Assembly: GCA_023418055.1 (NCBI GenBank)
Contig: JAEZDP010000135.1
Coordinates: 1-10,414, forward strand
Length of the DNA: 10,414 nucleotides
Direction: 5' to 3'
DNA from: Acidobacteriota bacterium
Lineage (GTDB): Bacteria; Acidobacteriota; Vicinamibacteria; Vicinamibacterales; Vicinamibacteraceae
In this document: one piece after another, positions 5,616-10,414 of the stretch
Layout: each line of letters begins with the position of its first letter
Numbering within the stretch: position 1 is the first letter of the stretch
Translations under genes and position numbers: made by a program
The notes under the pieces: generated by a model
What the model was told of the DNA's origin: nothing
Databases searched by the model: none
The model's input: only the letters and a program-made list of their open reading frames with translations

Positions 5616-8297
5616 ATGAAGGAGATCTGGCCGCGTGTCCGGGCGCTGTTGGGCCGTCGTGCCCTCGAAGACGGTCTCGACGAGGAGTTGCGCTTCCACC
5701 TGGACCAGCAGACGGCCCGGAACCGCGCCGCAGGGATGTCCGAGTCGGAGGCGCGCCGCCAGGCACGTCTGCGGTTCGGCGGACTGGAAGGCGCCAGGGA
5801 AGCCACGCGCGACGAGGTGCGCTTCGCCCACGCGGAGGACACGTGGCGCGACCTGCGCTACGCCTGGCGCGCGCTCCGCCGCGCCCCGGCCTTCACCGTC
5901 GCCGCCGCGGCCACGCTCTCGCTCGGCGTCGGCGCGACCGCGGCCATCTTCAGCGTCGTGTACGGCGTGCTCATCAAGCCGCTTCCCTATCCCAACGAAG
6001 ATCGCCTGGTGAACCTGTCGCACCAGGCACCCGGGATTGGCGCCGACGACATGGGCATGGCGGGGTCGCTCTGGATGACCTACCGCGACACCGCGCACAC
6101 CTTCGAGGCGGTGGGCCTGTGGCAGGAGGGCGTGGCCAACGTCGTGGGCCGGGGCGGGCCGCAGGAAGTGCGCCGCGTGTACGTGACCCACGACGCGCTG
6201 TACGTGCTCGGTGTGCAGCCGGTCATCGGTCGATGGTTCTCCCCGGAAGACGATGCACCGGGTGCGCCGCGTGTGGTGCTGCTGTCGCACGGCTACTGGC
6301 AGCGGCAGCATGGTGGTGACGCCTCGATCGTTGGCCAGCACCTGGTCGTGAACGGCGAGCCCAGCGAAGTCGTGGGCATCATGCCGCGCGGCTTCCGCGT
6401 AGTGGACGCCGACGCCGACATCGTGCTTCCCACGCGTCTCGATCGTGCCACGCAGACCCTTGGAGGCTTCGGCTCTCGTGGCGTCGCGCGTCTCCGCCCG
6501 GGCGTGACGCTCGACCAGGCGCGCGCCGACGCGGCGCGTCTCATCGAGACGTGGCTCTCGGCCTGGCCGGTGCCACCCGGCCTCGACGCCAGCGCGTTTG
6601 CCAATGCCCGCATCATCCCCGTCGTGGCGCCGCTGAAGGACGCGGTCGTCGGTGACGTCGGACGGATGCTCTGGGTCGTGATGGCCACCGTCTTCATCGT
6701 GTGGCTGATTGCCTGCGCCAATGTCGCCAACCTGCTGCTCGTACGCGCGGAGAGCCGACAGCAGGAGATCGCCCTTCGCGCGGCGCTCGGAGCCGGCACG
6801 CGTCGCATTGCACGGGCCTTGCTGGCAGAACACGTGTTGCTGGGACTCATCGGAGGCGTACTGGGCATGGGCGTCGCCTACGCGGCCCTGCGCCTGCTCG
6901 TCGTACTCGAACCCGTCGGACTGCCGCGTGTCGAGGAGATCGGCGTGGACGCCGTGGTGGTCGTGTTCGTGATGATCGCGGCGGGCCTCTCGAGCGTGCT
7001 CTTCGGCGTGCTCCCCATCGTGCGGCATGCGCGACCGCGCGTGTCCTCCACGTTGCGCGGCACCACCCGCACGGCCAGTGACGGCCGCGATCGGCTCCAG
7101 GCGCGACATGTGCTCGTGGTAGGCCAGGTCGCACTGGCGCTCGTGCTGCTGGCCTGCGCCGGCCTCATGGTGCGGACCTTCCAGGCTCTGCAGGCCGTCG
7201 ACCCAGGCTTCTCGGACCCACAGCACGTGCAGACGTTGCGCCTCTCGATACCCGCCCAGGCGGTCGACGATCCGGAGCAGGTCACGCGTATGCAGCAGAG
7301 CCTCGCCGAGCGGATGGCCGCCTTGCCCGGTGTCGACGCGGTGTCCTTCGCATCGTCGCCTCCCCTGACCGGCACGAGTTGGGACCCCGTCTTTCCGGAG
7401 GGGCAGACGTACCCGCAGGGCGAGGTGCCTCCCGTCCGGCGCTACAACTGGGTGGCACCGGGCTACTTCGCCACCCTGGGCACGCCCGTCGTCGCGGGGC
7501 GCGAGTTCACGTGGGCGGAACTCTACGAGCGCCACCCCGTGGCCATCGTGTCCGAAGGCCTCGCGCGCACGCTCTGGGGTGACCCGTCCCGTGCCGTGGG
7601 CCGTCGCATCCGCGAGAGCGACGATGGCAGGTGGCGTGAAGTGGTTGGGGTGGTCGGCGACGTGCACGACGAGGGGCCGCACCAGCCTGCGCCACCCACG
7701 GCCTACTGGCCGACCCTCCAGGACGAGTTCTGGGGTGAGCAGCTGCAGGCCCGGCGCACCGTGACGTTCGTCGTCCGCAGCAGTCGCACCGGCACCGACG
7801 GGTTGCTCGAGGGCCTGCGCGCCGTCGTGCGCGAGGCTGGGGGCGGCGTGCCCATCGGACACACGCAGACGCTGGGCGCGATCTACGAGCGGTCGATGGC
7901 GCCTACGGCGTTTGCCCTCGTGATGCTGGCGATCGCCGCCGGCATGGCGCTGCTGCTGGGCGTCATCGGCATCTACGGTGTCATCGCGTATGCGGTGGCG
8001 CGGCGGACGCGTGAGATCGGCATCCGGCTCGCTCTTGGCGCGCGCGAGACGGCCTTGCGCGTGACGTTCGTCGGCGACGGCGTCCGCCTGGCCGCGGTGG
8101 GCGTGGCCTGCGGCCTCCTGGCGGCGTGGCTCGCCACGCGGCTCATGACGTCGCTGCTGTTCGGCGTCGATGCCCTCGACCCGATCACGTACGCGGCTGG
8201 TGCGGTGGTCTTGCTGACCGCCGCGGCCGCGGCCAGCTTCGTGCCGGCCGTGCGCGCCACGAGAGCACCGCTGGCTGACGTCCTGCGCGCCGAGTAG
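5616..8297 (+). CDS. ADOP-type MacB/FtsX-like ABC permease
   Basis: 893 residues with the architecture of 'acidobacterial duplicated orphan permeases'. The N-terminal prefix (about 1-75: LLGRRALEDGLDEELRFHLD, SESEARRQARLRFGG) is followed by TM1 (about 92-120, LSLGVGATAAIFSVVYGVL) and a MacB-like periplasmic domain (about 125-345). FtsX domain 1 (about 350-470) contains ANVANLLLVRAESRQQEIALRAALGAG (369-395). A transmembrane helix (about 497-518) and second periplasmic domain (about 535-755) follow, then FtsX domain 2 (about 765-885) with GVIAYAVARRTREIGIRLAL, ending in PLADVLRAE. FtsX/MacB permeases are mechanotransmission proteins that use a cytoplasmic ATPase to drive periplasmic work or efflux. 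No ATPase is encoded next to it, as usual for this class, so its partner or even ATP dependence is unknown. GGGAGG 7 nt before the ATG is a strong ribosome binding site. Co-transcribed with padR, which probably controls it. No truncation or frameshift seen. Confidence 0.95.
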   Translation: MKEIWPRVRALLGRRALEDGLDEELRFHLDQQTARNRAAGMSESEARRQARLRFGGLEGAREATRDEVRFAHAEDTWRDLRYAWRALRRAPAFTVAAAATLSLGVGATAAIFSVVYGVLIKPLPYPNEDRLVNLSHQAPGIGADDMGMAGSLWMTYRDTAHTFEAVGLWQEGVANVVGRGGPQEVRRVYVTHDALYVLGVQPVIGRWFSPEDDAPGAPRVVLLSHGYWQRQHGGDASIVGQHLVVNGEPSEVVGIMPRGFRVVDADADIVLPTRLDRATQTLGGFGSRGVARLRPGVTLDQARADAARLIETWLSAWPVPPGLDASAFANARIIPVVAPLKDAVVGDVGRMLWVVMATVFIVWLIACANVANLLLVRAESRQQEIALRAALGAGTRRIARALLAEHVLLGLIGGVLGMGVAYAALRLLVVLEPVGLPRVEEIGVDAVVVVFVMIAAGLSSVLFGVLPIVRHARPRVSSTLRGTTRTASDGRDRLQARHVLVVGQVALALVLLACAGLMVRTFQALQAVDPGFSDPQHVQTLRLSIPAQAVDDPEQVTRMQQSLAERMAALPGVDAVSFASSPPLTGTSWDPVFPEGQTYPQGEVPPVRRYNWVAPGYFATLGTPVVAGREFTWAELYERHPVAIVSEGLARTLWGDPSRAVGRRIRESDDGRWREVVGVVGDVHDEGPHQPAPPTAYWPTLQDEFWGEQLQARRTVTFVVRSSRTGTDGLLEGLRAVVREAGGGVPIGHTQTLGAIYERSMAPTAFALVMLAIAAGMALLLGVIGIYGVIAYAVARRTREIGIRLALGARETALRVTFVGDGVRLAAVGVACGLLAAWLATRLMTSLLFGVDALDPITYAAGAVVLLTAAAAASFVPAVRATRAPLADVLRAE

Positions 8298-8329
8298 CGT
8301 GCATACACGTCACCCGGTGGGTCCCGACC

Positions 8330-8337
<8 letters not shown>
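8298..8337. terminator. Hairpins between convergent permease and uvrA-like genes
   Basis: CCCGGTG (8313-8319) and CACCGGG (8331-8337) form a perfect 7-bp stem, extendable inward by a G-T and a G-C pair. The right arm overlaps the stop codon of the uvrA-like gene. A smaller hairpin, CGTG (8298-8301) with CACG (8306-8309) and a 4-nt loop, begins right after the permease stop. Neither has a U tract, so termination is inferred from position between convergent genes. Confidence 0.45.

Positions 8338-10414
<2,077 letters not shown>

Noticed and set aside
5241..7862. Open frame of 873 codons on the minus strand across padR and the permease gene
   Set aside because: It is antisense to two clearly recognised genes, rich in His, Arg, Gly and Ala, and shows no domain. 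It is what third-position GC bias produces opposite a real gene.

Overview
The window is GC-rich DNA that looks like an Acidobacteriota chromosome, possibly class Vicinamibacteria. The best clue is a PadR-type regulator directly followed by a very large MacB/FtsX-like permease with the ADOP architecture (a 'permease prefix' N-terminus and two FtsX domains), and no ATPase gene beside it. This pairing is heavily expanded in Acidobacteriota. The assignment is inference from gene content; no rRNA or marker tree was available.

Left part (1-2170): the 5' part of an rtcB-family RNA ligase gene runs off the left edge on the minus strand. A complete greB transcript-cleavage factor gene is divergent from it. 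After greB come two nested hairpins with attenuator-like alternative pairings, then a 48-residue cysteine-rich zinc-ribbon/desulforedoxin-like gene that is easy to overlook. It converges on a minus-strand pair: a membrane-anchored beta-lactamase/LACTB-fold protein followed immediately by an MpaB/DUF2236-type haem oxygenase family protein.

Middle part (2191-5207): two genes diverge from a 161-bp gap (3406-3566). Both encode probably exported or membrane-anchored proteins with a hydrolase fold, and both lack the expected catalytic residues. The minus-strand protein has T-A-S-T where the family has S-x-x-K, and Q-D-G where it has K/H-T-G. The plus-strand protein is HtrA/trypsin-like with His, Asp and Ser of the triad replaced by Glu, Gly and Ala. 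This pair of apparent pseudoenzymes is the most unusual content of the window.

Right part (5204-10414): a compact promoter with an extended dyad precedes padR and the ADOP permease, which probably form one autoregulated unit. The permease converges on a minus-strand UvrA-like double-ABC ATPase that lacks the UvrB-binding insertion (drug-resistance DrrC-like class) and runs off the right edge. A 7-bp perfect stem lies between the two genes. No tRNA, rRNA, CRISPR, insertion sequence or attachment site was recognised, and no gap between genes exceeds about 210 bases.
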